Shown: positions 35,028-43,926 of the stretch, piece by piece | Layout of the letters: each line of letters begins with the position of its first letter | How positions within the stretch are numbered: position 1 is the stretch's first letter | NCBI RefSeq assembly: GCF_003236175.1 | Contig: NZ_QKTW01000027.1 | Span: 152,975-216,974 of the forward strand | Origin: Taibaiella soli | GTDB taxonomy: Bacteria; Bacteroidota; Bacteroidia; Chitinophagales; Chitinophagaceae | DNA length: 64,000 nt | Direction: 5' to 3' | Translations under genes and position numbers: made by a program | The notes under the pieces: model-generated | Databases searched by the model: none | What the model saw: only the letters and a program-made list of their open reading frames with translations | What the model was told of the DNA's origin: nothing

Positions 35028-36422
35028 CTATCGTCTTGGTTCAGACCTTGGTGCTGACGGTTGCATTGGCTGAGATCTTGGCTGCTCCATATGCGGTTGT
35101 TGCTGTGGCATTGGTTGCGGTGCTCTCTGCGGCTGTTGTACCGGTTGTGCCTGAGGACGATTCCATTCCTGGCGCTGTGGTTGTTGCGCCGGTTGAGCTG
35201 GCTGTCTGCTCCAGTCCTGACGCTGCGGCTGTTGAACTGGCTGTGGTTGATTCCACTGCTGACGTTGAGGTTGCTGCTGCGCAGGCTGTGGTTGATTCCA
35301 TTGTTGCTGTCTTACCGGCTGCTGCGTCGGTTGTTGCTGATTCCATTGCTGTTGTCTTACCGGTTCTTGTGTCGGTTGCTGACGGGCCGGTTGTGTTTGC
35401 AAACTCTGGTTTGGCTGTACCTGTACTGGTCTTGCTGCCTGCGTTGCCTGTGAACCCGGATTCTGCTGTTGCGTATACTGCGGACGTGTATTGGTCACCG
35501 GACGCGCGTTCAGTACCGTTTCCCGACCTTGAGGACGATTATTACTTATTGCCGCAGGTGAACCAATTGCCTGTTGCGGACGTACGATCTGCCTCGGTGC
35601 ACTGCTATTATTCTGTCCTCTGTTGATAGTAGGACGATAAATATTCACAGTATTATTATTCACAGTTGTTGTGCCCGGACGGCCTGAATTTGAAATATTG
35701 TAGACATTCACCCTTTGATGTGTTACATTTTGAATGTCCGTTGGACGTGGACCTGTAACATACGTAGTGTGGTGGCTATTGTTGATATACGTGTTATTGA
35801 TGATCGTGGTATTATTAATAATGGTCGTGTTATAACGTGGACCACGGTAATAACTCTGGAAGCGCGGATAGTAGATATAGCGGTTAGGAATAAATACCCA
35901 CCAGTCCATCGGGTAGCTCCATCCAAAAGAAACAGAGATACTCACGCCAGGCCCCATTGGCGCCCAGCCGTAATAGTCGTTGTTAGAACGCCAGCAAACC
36001 CATGCCGGTCCCCATTCATTTCCTGGAATCCAGATCCAGCCATAGTAGCCGTCGAAAGTCCAGCGACCGTAGTGAAACGGTGCCCAGCCCCACGGATAAT
36101 CAGAAACCCAGGTATTCCCATATTGGGTCATTACCCAGTGACCACTGCTATAGTAGGGACGGAAATCCGGTCCCACATTCGGCAACCATACATAACCATA
36201 CTTCGGATCCTGTATCCATTGTCCGTAAGGTGATAATGCGTCGTAGAAATTCTGGTAAGAAGCGGCATAACCGTTATTGTCATTATAATTTACATAATCC
36301 CCATTGCCATTGTCATTATAATTCTCATCATTATAAATCTGTGCAACTGATTTTGTGGCGGGCGTCATAAAAAATAAAGATAATGCCAGTGCGAGTCCTG
36401 TTTTTTTCAATAAAGTGCTCAT
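35028..36422 (-). CDS. YXWGXW/DUF6600-like envelope protein with Gln/Pro-rich repeat tail
   Basis: A 464-residue exported protein with a signal peptide (1-27, ending SVAQ). Residues 45-180 carry tandem aromatic units (YGQWIQDPKYGYVWLP, SGHWVMTQYGNTWVSDYPWG, YYGWIWIPGNEWGPAW). These belong to the YXWGXW/DUF6600 type and are thought to sit on the cell envelope. A low-complexity Asn-rich linker follows. The last 130 residues are imperfect repeats of QQWNQPQPAQQ type ending in Arg-rich sequence. The function is unknown; the tail looks unstructured. The frame on the opposite strand (34955-35626) is only the mirror of the codon repeats. Confidence 0.82.
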   Translation of the reverse strand: MSTLLKKTGLALALSLFFMTPATKSVAQIYNDENYNDNGNGDYVNYNDNNGYAASYQNFYDALSPYGQWIQDPKYGYVWLPNVGPDFRPYYSSGHWVMTQYGNTWVSDYPWGWAPFHYGRWTFDGYYGWIWIPGNEWGPAWVCWRSNNDYYGWAPMGPGVSISVSFGWSYPMDWWVFIPNRYIYYPRFQSYYRGPRYNTTIINNTTIINNTYINNSHHTTYVTGPRPTDIQNVTHQRVNVYNISNSGRPGTTTVNNNTVNIYRPTINRGQNNSSAPRQIVRPQQAIGSPAAISNNRPQGRETVLNARPVTNTRPQYTQQQNPGSQATQAARPVQVQPNQSLQTQPARQQPTQEPVRQQQWNQQQPTQQPVRQQQWNQPQPAQQQPQRQQWNQPQPVQQPQRQDWSRQPAQPAQQPQRQEWNRPQAQPVQQPQRAPQPMPQQQPHMEQPRSQPMQPSAPRSEPRR

Positions 36423-36540
36423 AAAATGGTTTGGTTAAAAAGTCAAAATGAAACTTGCTCTTACCTAATTAAACACAAATTACTGGCCAAAATCTCACAA
36501 GACAATGTTAAAGAGTTTAAATCATTTTATAAATTCACGG

Positions 36541-37236
36541 ATGCATATTCTATTACTTCATGGTGCCATTGGCGCTGCGGATCAATTGAAGCCGCTGGCT
36601 GACAAGCTCAGCAAGGATTTTACAGTACATATACTAAATTTCTCAGGACATGGTGGTGAGCCATTTTCGGAGCAGCCATTTTCCATTCCGCTTTTTGCAG
36701 AAGAGGTATTGGCATATCTCGACCAGAACGGTATTGAGCAGGTAAACATCTTTGGCTTCAGCATGGGCGGTTTCGTTGGCATGTATCTCGCCAAACATTA
36801 TCCAAAACATGTTTTGAAATTAATGACACTGGCAACCAAATTTGACTGGAACAAAGAAATTGCAGAAAAAGAAAAGCAAATGATTAATCCGGAAAAGATT
36901 ACCGCAAAGGTTCCGGCATTCGCAGAAAGTCTTGAAAAACGCCACACGCCAAACAACTGGAAAGAAGTACTAGCGCGAATGGCTGATATGATTACCGCTT
37001 TGGGCGAGAAAAACGCAATGACAACAGAAGATTACGCAGCCATTGAAATTCCCGTATTAATGTTGCTTGGAGATCGTGATAAGATGGTGACTTTAGACGA
37101 AACACTTCGGGTTTATAAAACCCTGCCAAATGCACAAATGGGTATGCTGCCGGCTACCGGTCATCCGATTGAACAGGCAGACCTGGACCTGGTTGGCTTC
37201 TATATCAACCGTTTCTTTAATCACGAGGGTGCTTAA
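36541..37236 (+). CDS. Alpha/beta hydrolase
   Basis: A cytoplasmic alpha/beta hydrolase of 231 residues. The N-terminal MHILLLHGA strand carries the HG oxyanion motif, the nucleophile elbow is FGFSMGGF, the acid is in MLLGDRDKMV, and the His is in ATGHPIEQ. A short helical lid lies between. The substrate is unknown; such proteins include esterases and C-C hydrolases. An ATG at 36505 would add 12 residues not resembling the fold, so I favour the ATG at 36541. Confidence 0.85.
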   Translation: MHILLLHGAIGAADQLKPLADKLSKDFTVHILNFSGHGGEPFSEQPFSIPLFAEEVLAYLDQNGIEQVNIFGFSMGGFVGMYLAKHYPKHVLKLMTLATKFDWNKEIAEKEKQMINPEKITAKVPAFAESLEKRHTPNNWKEVLARMADMITALGEKNAMTTEDYAAIEIPVLMLLGDRDKMVTLDETLRVYKTLPNAQMGMLPATGHPIEQADLDLVGFYINRFFNHEGA

Positions 37237-37316
37237 AGCATGAAAAATTTCTGATAATATTCACAAAAACAGGCAGATCTTTCCTGATTCCATTTTAGTG
37301 CCTGTTTATTTTCTAT

Positions 37317-37324
37317 TACCTTTG
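37317..37324 (+). promoter_or_regulatory. -7 box for ddl
   Basis: TACCTTTG is a perfect box, 24 nt before the ATG at 37349. It lies inside the GTG-started longer frame, which argues for the ATG. Confidence 0.6.
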
Positions 37325-37348
37325 GCAACAACATTTTGGTTAAAATCT

Positions 37349-38365
37349 ATGAAGAAAAATATAGCATTGCTGGCAGGGGGATATTCCGGTGAATATGTAA
37401 TTTCTATCAAGTCTGCACAGACCATAGAAAACAATCTCGACAGCAGCAAATACAGCACGTACAAAATCGTTGTGACTCGCGATGGCTGGTGGCATGAGGC
37501 AGCAGACGGTGCTAAATATTCTGTAGATAAAAATGATTTTTCACTGCAGATCGGCGGCGAACACATCCGCTTCGACGCAGTTTTTATAGCCATTCACGGC
37601 ACACCAGGCGAAGATGGCCGCATCCAGGGTTATCTTGATATGTTGCAGATTCCGTACACAACCTGTAATGCAATCGTTTCCGCGCTTACGTTCAATAAAA
37701 GCTATTGCAACAAAGTGGTAAAAGCATTTAACATTGTAGGTATTGCGAATTCAGTGCATCTGATCAAAGGCGAACCTTATTCAATGGGCAATATTCTAGA
37801 ACATTTGCGTCTGCCGGTTTTCGTAAAACCAAATGAAAGCGGTTCCAGCCTCGGCGTAAGCAAAGTGAAATTGGTAGAAGAATTGCTGCCGGCGATCGAA
37901 AAAGCTTTTAAAGAAGACGATCAGGTACTGATCGAGGAATTTATCGAAGGTCGTGAATTGACAATTGGTGTATATAAAGTAAACGGACAGCTACATGTAT
38001 TGCCGCCTACTGAAATCATGAGTCAGAACGAGTTTTTTGACTATGAAGCAAAATATACGCCAGGCGTCACCAATGAGATAACGCCTGCTGTTATTTCAAA
38101 TGACGTATTGGAACAGCTTCAAAATAAAGCTGCTTACATTTATCGCCATTTGAATTGCCGTGGCGTTGTACGGATGGATTTTATTCTCCAAAATGGTACT
38201 AATAAATTGTATTTCCTGGAAGTAAATACCATGCCGGGACAAAGCGAAAACAGTCTGATTCCGCAACAAGTCCGTGCAGCAGGCCTCAACCTGACCGATT
38301 TTTACGGCGCATTGCTGGAAGAATCGCTAAGCGCGCCTAAAAATGTAGTGGCGACCGAGATCTAA
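37349..38365 (+). CDS. ddl: D-alanine--D-alanine ligase
   Basis: A 338-residue ATP-grasp enzyme making D-Ala-D-Ala for peptidoglycan. Domain I has IALLAGGYSGEYVISIKSA and FIAIHGTPGEDGRIQGYLDML. The ATP-grasp region has PVFVKPNESGSSLGVSKV, EEFIEGRELTIGVY and VVRMDFIL, then FLEVNTMPGQSENSLIPQQ. All catalytic positions (Glu of SGEY, Ser-Ser-Leu-Gly, Arg-Met-Asp, Glu-Val-Asn) are present. The upstream GTG at 37298 would place a promoter inside the gene, so the ATG is used. It leads a same-strand series with the PASTA, T9SS and rhodanese genes. Confidence 0.95.
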   Translation: MKKNIALLAGGYSGEYVISIKSAQTIENNLDSSKYSTYKIVVTRDGWWHEAADGAKYSVDKNDFSLQIGGEHIRFDAVFIAIHGTPGEDGRIQGYLDMLQIPYTTCNAIVSALTFNKSYCNKVVKAFNIVGIANSVHLIKGEPYSMGNILEHLRLPVFVKPNESGSSLGVSKVKLVEELLPAIEKAFKEDDQVLIEEFIEGRELTIGVYKVNGQLHVLPPTEIMSQNEFFDYEAKYTPGVTNEITPAVISNDVLEQLQNKAAYIYRHLNCRGVVRMDFILQNGTNKLYFLEVNTMPGQSENSLIPQQVRAAGLNLTDFYGALLEESLSAPKNVVATEI

Positions 38366-38410
38366 TTGCAGACAGATTTTCGTATTTTTTGATTTCCATT
38401 AAAACACAAT

Positions 38411-39259
38411 ATGGAAGGCGGATTAAAAAAGTCTTTTTTATTTAACCTCATTATTGTCCTCGTGCTTTGCGCGGGGCTTTATGCTTTATTCTTCCTGAGC
38501 CTTGGCTTATTAACTCACCACGGCGAAGAGGTAAAGGTCCCAAAGATTATTGGACAGGACCTCAAAGTGGCATTGGCACAACTCACCAAAGAAGGATTTG
38601 ATGTACAGATCGATTCCGCATACGAACCGGATCAAAAACCGTTTGTGGTTTTGGGTCAGCAACCGGAAGTAGGCGCTGTAGTCAAACATGGCCGTACGCT
38701 GTTTCTTACTGTCAACAAAGCTGAGCCGCTGAAAACGGCCATGCCAAACCTGATTGGCCTTTCTTACCGTAGTGCCGTCCTGATTCTGAAAAGCAACCGT
38801 CTGGTGCTGGGTGATACTTCTTACAAACCAGATATTGCCAAAGGTGCGATTTTAGAACAGTCGATGAATGGACAGGTCATCCGCCCCGGACAAATTATTT
38901 CGCAGGGCAGCGTTATCAGTCTGGTAATCGGTGATGGTCTGGGCGAGACAGAAATGAATGTGCCCGACCTGATCGGCATTTCTTATGATGAAGCGATGGC
39001 AACGCTGAGCGCTTCCGGATTAAAAGGAGAAGCCGTTTGGCAAGGCGAAATCACAGACTCAGGCAGCGCGGTGATTTACGATCAGCAACCACACGCGACT
39101 AATGATATGATGGCGCCAAACCGTATTCGCGAAGGCGATGCAATTGGTATTTATATCAAACAATCGCCAACGGATGACGAGATCCAGAACAATAGAAGAG
39201 GCGGTTCCGCAGTTAGTAATAGTACAAACAGTACCGATACTGCTAAAAAAACTCCATAG
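38411..39259 (+). CDS. Membrane-anchored triple-PASTA protein
   Basis: A 282-residue protein with one N-terminal membrane helix (about 9-34) and three PASTA domains outside the membrane (about 41-107, 111-180, 186-254; VPKIIGQDLKVALAQL, MPNLIGLSYRSAVLIL, VPDLIGISYDEAMATL). An Asn/Ser-rich tail follows. PASTA domains bind muropeptides or lipid II. No kinase or transpeptidase domain is attached. Its place directly after ddl supports a role at the cell wall, perhaps as a sensor or scaffold. Confidence 0.88.
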   Translation: MEGGLKKSFLFNLIIVLVLCAGLYALFFLSLGLLTHHGEEVKVPKIIGQDLKVALAQLTKEGFDVQIDSAYEPDQKPFVVLGQQPEVGAVVKHGRTLFLTVNKAEPLKTAMPNLIGLSYRSAVLILKSNRLVLGDTSYKPDIAKGAILEQSMNGQVIRPGQIISQGSVISLVIGDGLGETEMNVPDLIGISYDEAMATLSASGLKGEAVWQGEITDSGSAVIYDQQPHATNDMMAPNRIREGDAIGIYIKQSPTDDEIQNNRRGGSAVSNSTNSTDTAKKTP

Positions 39260-39262
39260 CAC

Positions 39263-41110
39263 GTGATTTGGAAAAAAATATCAATACTGGCGCAGATAGT
39301 CGCTTTGCTGACTTTCGGCTTTTCGCTGAAAGCACAAGAGCACGTTGCGCCCGTTAATTATAATCCATTCGTGAAAACAGCGAAGAAGGAACTGAAACCG
39401 TTGCAGCGAACCACTGCCGCAAGTCTGCCTTTCTTCGATGATTTCACCACTTACAGCGCTCTTCCGGACAAAAATAACTGGATGGAAAATGAGGTGTACA
39501 TCAATAATACAATGGGTGTGGCACCGATCACCAGAGGTGTGGCCACGTTTGATGCGCTCAACGCAAATGGTGTACCGTATGATTCGCTTAACCGAAACGC
39601 GGTTGGCTATGCAGATAGTCTTACTTCTGTTCCGATAGATCTCAGCGGACACACGCCAGGTGATAGTCTTTATCTCAGTTTTTTTTATCAGCCGGCGGGA
39701 ATGGGTTTCGCACCAGATGCCGGAGATTCTCTGGAACTGTACATGTTACAGCGGAATGGCGAATGGCGCCAGGTTTGGTCTGTAGACGGAGATACCTCAG
39801 TCCCGTTTGCTCAAGTTATGATTCCGGTGACTGATACAGAATTTTTCTACAGTCAATTCCAGTTTCGCTTCGTAAATATCGCATCAATAAATATTAACGA
39901 TGACATCTGGAACCTGGATTATGTGCGTTTCGACGCTAATCGAAATATCAATGATACTGCGGTAAATGATGTGGCATTTTCCGAGAATCCCGGTTTTATG
40001 CTGAATGACCTTACGTACATGCCGTATCGTCATTTCCTCGTTAATCCAAATTCTTTCCGGGCAAACACGCAAAATGTTTATGTGCGGAACAATTATTCGA
40101 CGCCGAAATCACTTGTATTTTCACTGGATGCCAATGAAACCACAACAGGCGCCCATCTGTCTTCCTCTTCCAACAATCCGCTGGCAATAGGAAACTACAC
40201 AGATCTGCAGACTTCGGTAAATGTATATACCAATACAATTGCGTCACCGGGTACCTACAACAAAGTAATTTTTGAAAATAAATTCGCGCTAAGTGGCACT
40301 GCCGCGACGGAGCCCAAAGCAAACGACACAATTATCCAGCAGCAGATTTTTGATAATTATCTGGCCTATGATGATGGAACAGCCGAAAAAAGCTATTTCC
40401 TGAATTTATTCTCGACGCTGCCGGGTAAAATTGCAATCGAATATAATCTTGCACAACCCGATACAATCTGGGGGATTTCTATCTATTTCGGACGTCAGGT
40501 TCCAATGGGTACGAACAAATTTTTCTCGGCAATTGTATACGCCAGCATCACGCCAAACAGTCCGGCAGAAAGCGTCGTTTATGAGGAGGATTTGCTGCAG
40601 CCAAGCTATGATTCGGTCAATCATTTCTGGAATTACCGCTTTACCACACCAGTACTTATGCCTGCAGGGCAGTTTTATATTGGCACCTTACAACCGGCAC
40701 TGAGCGGTTCCGACAGTTTATATATCGGTTTGGACTTGAATAGAGTAGGGGGCAACCATGCCTATTATAACGTTCTGGACAATTGGGTTTCTTCAAGTGT
40801 CAGTGGTGCGTTGATGATTCGTCCGATATTGGGCGAAAACTTTACACCTACTGCAGTAGCTGACGTACATACGCCAAAAGCGACGGTCGTTTACCCAAAT
40901 CCGGCAAACGATGTTATTTATCTGTCACAGCTGAATAGCACAAAACCATTTAACTTTGAGATTGCTGATATACAGGGCAGGATAGTGCTGAAGGGGCAGA
41001 CATCCAATGATAAACCGATTGGAATCAGTAATTTTTCACCGGGCGTTTATACTGTGAGATCAATGCAAAACGATCAATGGACGCAGCCGGAAAAAATCGT
41101 GAAATTATAA
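39263..41110 (+). CDS. T9SS-exported beta-rich protein
   Basis: A 615-residue protein starting at GTG, 3 nt after the PASTA gene. A signal peptide (about 1-24, ending LKAQ) precedes a large beta-rich region with a jelly-roll/MAM-like first half (GDSLYLSFFYQPAG, DSLELYMLQRNGEWRQVWSVDGDTS). The end is a T9SS sorting domain (VVYPNPANDVIYLSQL ending KIVKL). I recognise no catalytic motif. The tight spacing to ddl/PASTA genes links it to envelope biogenesis by position only. Confidence 0.82.
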   Translation: MIWKKISILAQIVALLTFGFSLKAQEHVAPVNYNPFVKTAKKELKPLQRTTAASLPFFDDFTTYSALPDKNNWMENEVYINNTMGVAPITRGVATFDALNANGVPYDSLNRNAVGYADSLTSVPIDLSGHTPGDSLYLSFFYQPAGMGFAPDAGDSLELYMLQRNGEWRQVWSVDGDTSVPFAQVMIPVTDTEFFYSQFQFRFVNIASININDDIWNLDYVRFDANRNINDTAVNDVAFSENPGFMLNDLTYMPYRHFLVNPNSFRANTQNVYVRNNYSTPKSLVFSLDANETTTGAHLSSSSNNPLAIGNYTDLQTSVNVYTNTIASPGTYNKVIFENKFALSGTAATEPKANDTIIQQQIFDNYLAYDDGTAEKSYFLNLFSTLPGKIAIEYNLAQPDTIWGISIYFGRQVPMGTNKFFSAIVYASITPNSPAESVVYEEDLLQPSYDSVNHFWNYRFTTPVLMPAGQFYIGTLQPALSGSDSLYIGLDLNRVGGNHAYYNVLDNWVSSSVSGALMIRPILGENFTPTAVADVHTPKATVVYPNPANDVIYLSQLNSTKPFNFEIADIQGRIVLKGQTSNDKPIGISNFSPGVYTVRSMQNDQWTQPEKIVKL

Positions 41111-41121
41111 TTTACCAACAC

Positions 41122-41430
41122 ATGCAAGAAATAACAGTAGACGAATTGAAAAGCCGTCTGGACGCAGGCGAGCACTTAAACGTAATTGATGTTCGCGAGC
41201 CGAATGAATATGCGGAATACAATATTGATGCAAAACTCATTCCGCTTGGAAACATTATGAGTATGCAAATCGATGATCTGGAACCGCTGAAAAATGAAGA
41301 ACTGATCATTCATTGCCGTTCCGGAAAACGAAGCATGCAGGCTTGCATGATGCTCGAAACAATGGGTTTCACAAATGTGAAAAACGTGGTAGGCGGCATC
41401 CTAGCGTGGCAGGAAAAATTCGGAAAATAA
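41122..41430 (+). CDS. Single-domain rhodanese
   Basis: A 102-residue rhodanese-fold protein with the active Cys65 in HCRSGKRS and the structural VIDVREPNEYAEYNI and GGILAWQ elements. It should carry sulfane sulfur, in the cytoplasm as no signal is present. The open frame reaches back to 41077 inside the previous gene; the ATG at 41122 (MQEITVDELK) matches the domain boundary and is chosen. Confidence 0.9.
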   Translation: MQEITVDELKSRLDAGEHLNVIDVREPNEYAEYNIDAKLIPLGNIMSMQIDDLEPLKNEELIIHCRSGKRSMQACMMLETMGFTNVKNVVGGILAWQEKFGK

Positions 41431-41496
41431 GATAACTTTAAAGAAATAGTCCGGTCGTAACGCCGGGCTATTTTTACAATAAAAACAGGGAGCGCA

Positions 41497-42060
41497 TTGC
41501 ACGATATAGAACCATATTTCAACTGGAGACATCTGTACGCAGCGGAAGAAGATGAAAATTCACCTTTCTTCGGCCGCGAGTACAGCGAATTTGAATTCAG
41601 CAACACTGTTTATAATTACTATATACATCCGCAGTGGGACGATTTCGGATCCCGCACTTTATATCTGAAAATCCTTTACGCTGATTACGATTTCAACTTT
41701 GTTATCATAGAAATGATAGGAGAGTGGAACGACGCTGTAGAAAATGATATCATGCAACTGAAACGTTCTATTATAGATCCATTGGTGGCAAAAGGCATTT
41801 ACAAGTTTGTTCTCGTTACTGAAAACGTAATGAATTTCCACAGCAGTGACCGTGATTATTACGAAGAATGGAGTGATGATATAAAAGACGATGGCGGGTG
41901 GATTGTGGCTATTAATATGCCGGAACAAACCAAATACGACGTACAGCGATCACATATTGACTGGTATGTAAAACTGATGGACGTACCGGCCTGGCGAACT
42001 TTCCAGCCATTACATTTCTTCCAGCTGGTAGATAATAATATCATGAAAATGCTCGACTAG
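41497..42060 (+). CDS. Conserved Bacteroidota protein of unknown function
   Basis: A 187-residue soluble, acidic, aromatic-rich protein. Segments such as EYSEFEFSNTVYNYYIHPQW, FVIIEMIGEWNDAVENDIM, LVTENVMNFHSSDRDYYEEW and DDGGWIVAINM are strongly patterned. I recall close relatives across Bacteroidota with no known role. No ATG is available at the expected N-terminus, so it appears to start at TTG 41497. It lies just upstream of the NdpA-like gene on the same strand. Confidence 0.7.
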   Translation: MHDIEPYFNWRHLYAAEEDENSPFFGREYSEFEFSNTVYNYYIHPQWDDFGSRTLYLKILYADYDFNFVIIEMIGEWNDAVENDIMQLKRSIIDPLVAKGIYKFVLVTENVMNFHSSDRDYYEEWSDDIKDDGGWIVAINMPEQTKYDVQRSHIDWYVKLMDVPAWRTFQPLHFFQLVDNNIMKMLD

Positions 42061-42098
42061 GCATTTTTGTTTTTCTTTGCGCTCTTATTGCTTCTAGA

Positions 42099-43145
42099 AT
42101 GTTTTCAATTTCCGACATCCGACTCGATATGCTGGCTACCCATTACGTGGGTAATAAAGCCAACGGAGAAGATATTTATATTTCAAAAGAGCTCGTGGAG
42201 CTGGAATCGCACGAACTCAAAAGTGTTTTGCTGCAGTATTTCCTGACGCCGTTCCAGGAAGCGGCATCTTTTCATTTCTGGCATGCTTCCGATTTGAAAT
42301 TGCACGAAATCATGCATTTTGCCTCTGCGATCTTCGATAATCCGGATGAATTTGCGTTACAATCGGCAAATATTGCGCGTCATCTACATGAAGCCACCAA
42401 TTTGCCCAACATCAAAAGCGGCGAAGTTCACATCGCATATTTCAAAGGTTGCCCGGTAGATGGTAAGATGGTAGACGCGATCGGGATATATAAAACCGAA
42501 TCGAAGGAAAAATTTCTAAAAATCAACCAAACCCGCGGCGGTTATTTGTTTGAACCAGATGAAGGTGTTAATCCGAACAAGATGGACAAAGGCTGCCTGA
42601 TTTTCAATATTGAGCGAGAAGAAGGTTACCGCGTACATGTAGTAGACAAAACCAACAAAGGCAACGAAGCTCAGTTCTGGAAAGACATTTTTCTAAAAGT
42701 GCGCGCTTCAGCCGATGAATATCATACGACGCACGATTACCTGAAGCTCTGCAAGGAATTTATCGTTGATCAGATTCCAGGCGAATATGAAGTTACCAAA
42801 GTAGAGCAGATTGATTATTTGAACAAATCCGTTGATTATTTCAAGAAAAAAGAAGAATTCAATAAAGAAGAGTTTGAGCAGGAAGTGTTTAAAATACCAG
42901 AACTAATCGATTCCTTCCGCAAGTATGAAAAGCAATTTGAGGAAAACTATGAGGTGGAATTTGCTAATAATTTCGACATTTCCAGTCAGGCGGTAAAAAA
43001 ACAATCGCGTGTTTTCAAAAGCGTTCTTAAACTCGATAAGAACTTTCACGTGTATATCCACGGCAATAGCGACATGATCGAGAAAGGTTACGACCCGCAA
43101 GTGGGTATGAACTACTATAAAATTTATTTCGAAGAAGAAAATTAA
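42099..43145 (+). CDS. Nucleoid-associated protein, NdpA/YejK family
   Basis: A 348-residue protein of the 37-kDa nucleoid-associated (NdpA) family, which bind DNA and co-purify with the nucleoid. Recognisable segments are FQEAASFHFWHASDLKLHEI, AYFKGCPVDGKMVDAIGIYK, and the C-terminal DKNFHVYIHGNSDMIEKGYD. A strongly charged helical stretch (about 235-295) precedes the end. Monocistronic or paired with the preceding unknown gene; a terminator follows. Confidence 0.85.
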   Translation: MFSISDIRLDMLATHYVGNKANGEDIYISKELVELESHELKSVLLQYFLTPFQEAASFHFWHASDLKLHEIMHFASAIFDNPDEFALQSANIARHLHEATNLPNIKSGEVHIAYFKGCPVDGKMVDAIGIYKTESKEKFLKINQTRGGYLFEPDEGVNPNKMDKGCLIFNIEREEGYRVHVVDKTNKGNEAQFWKDIFLKVRASADEYHTTHDYLKLCKEFIVDQIPGEYEVTKVEQIDYLNKSVDYFKKKEEFNKEEFEQEVFKIPELIDSFRKYEKQFEENYEVEFANNFDISSQAVKKQSRVFKSVLKLDKNFHVYIHGNSDMIEKGYDPQVGMNYYKIYFEEEN

Positions 43146-43169
43146 ACGCCTTCGTGCATTGAAATAACA

Positions 43170-43197
43170 AAGCCTCCGCAAAAATGCGGAGGCTTTT
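43170..43197 (+). terminator. Terminator after the NdpA-like gene
   Basis: An 11-bp stem (AAGCCTCCGCA with TGCGGAGGCTT) closing an AAAA loop, followed by TT. The 380 nt between 43145 and 43526 hold this, one sigma-54-like module and one sigma-54-like promoter. Confidence 0.85.
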
Positions 43198-43402
43198 ATC
43201 TGGAGTATTGTCGGTTATTTTATTTGTCATTCACACCGGTCCAAACCCTCAATTTTTTTCATGGCTTTAAAGCTTATCTGTTATGGTCGGTATAAAGTTA
43301 CGGAAAAGCAGATCTTGCTTAACATAATACAGAACATTTAAGACAATTTTATGGATTTGAAGATTTACAGCATTGTCGGCTTATTGAAGCTGAGCAAGTG
43401 TT

Positions 43403-43474
43403 GGCACGATAATTGTTTATAAACAAACAATAGGGTTTATAGGGGCTGGTGTATTCTTACACTGGCTTTTTTTT
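43403..43474 (+). ncRNA. Sigma-54-like promoter with short terminator module (candidate small RNA)
   Basis: The promoter-like motif TTGGCACGATAATTGT has GG at 43403-43404 and G at 43415 with exactly ten bases between, the sigma-54 spacing. A predicted start near 43427 would give a transcript of about 48 nt ending in the hairpin GCTGGTGTA/TACACTGGC (43445-43466) and eight T. No open frame lies inside. Confidence 0.45.
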
Positions 43475-43484
43475 GTAAAAATTT

Positions 43485-43498
43485 GGCATGCAATTTGA
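43485..43498 (+). promoter_or_regulatory. Sigma-54-like promoter of a small exported protein
   Basis: TTTGGCATGCAATTTGA has GG and GA separated by exactly ten bases. The expected start near 43509 is 17 nt before the ATG at 43526. Confidence 0.45.
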
Positions 43499-43525
43499 TA
43501 TACAGTCAACAAAAAACGTTTTTAA

Positions 43526-43876
43526 ATGAAAAAACTACTCGTGTTGCCATTAGCCCTGGTTTTATCTACAACCTTCGGACAGACTAAAAATGAACAGAGT
43601 AATAAGCCTACAGCTAATAAAGAGGCAAAGCCATTTGTAAAACATGCTGCTGCAAGTGCTTATCGCGATGGTGGCCTTTATATTTTTACTGACTGCAAAC
43701 CACAAGTTTCATATACGGTGATGGGTTCGATAAATGGTGATCCATCAACAAATTATGAAACAACGAAGAAAAATTTTGTTACGCAGGCGAAGCAAAAGTA
43801 TTACAAAGCTGATGGTCTTATTTTGTTTTTCTCCAACGATGGCTCAAGCAGAGCTGACGTGATAAAATTCAAGTAA
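43526..43876 (+). CDS. Small exported protein of unknown function
   Basis: A 116-residue protein with a clear signal peptide (1-19, ending TFGQ). A Lys/Asn-rich spacer (to about 40) precedes a compact domain containing a single Cys (TDCKPQVSYTVMGSINGD). The domain ends ADVIKFK and resembles small periplasmic beta-alpha proteins without a name. No lipobox or T9SS tail is present, so it is probably periplasmic. It may be expressed from the sigma-54-like promoter just upstream, unlike most genes here. Confidence 0.65.
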   Translation: MKKLLVLPLALVLSTTFGQTKNEQSNKPTANKEAKPFVKHAAASAYRDGGLYIFTDCKPQVSYTVMGSINGDPSTNYETTKKNFVTQAKQKYYKADGLILFFSNDGSSRADVIKFK

Positions 43877-43881
43877 CATGA

Positions 43882-43926
43882 TGGCTGTTTATTGCTTTGA
43901 AAAAGAGCATCAAACAGCCAATTCTT
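43882..43926 (+). terminator. Terminator after the small exported protein
   Basis: Arms TGGCTGTTT (43882-43890) and AAACAGCCA (43912-43920) with a further GATG/CATC pairing, then ATTCTTTT. The rest of 43927-44168 is AT-rich without a gene. Confidence 0.65.

Noticed and set aside
34955..35626. 223-codon Val/Ala-rich frame opposite the YXWGXW gene
   Set aside because: Mirror of the Gln/Pro codon repeats; no signal peptide or domain, while the minus-strand gene has both.
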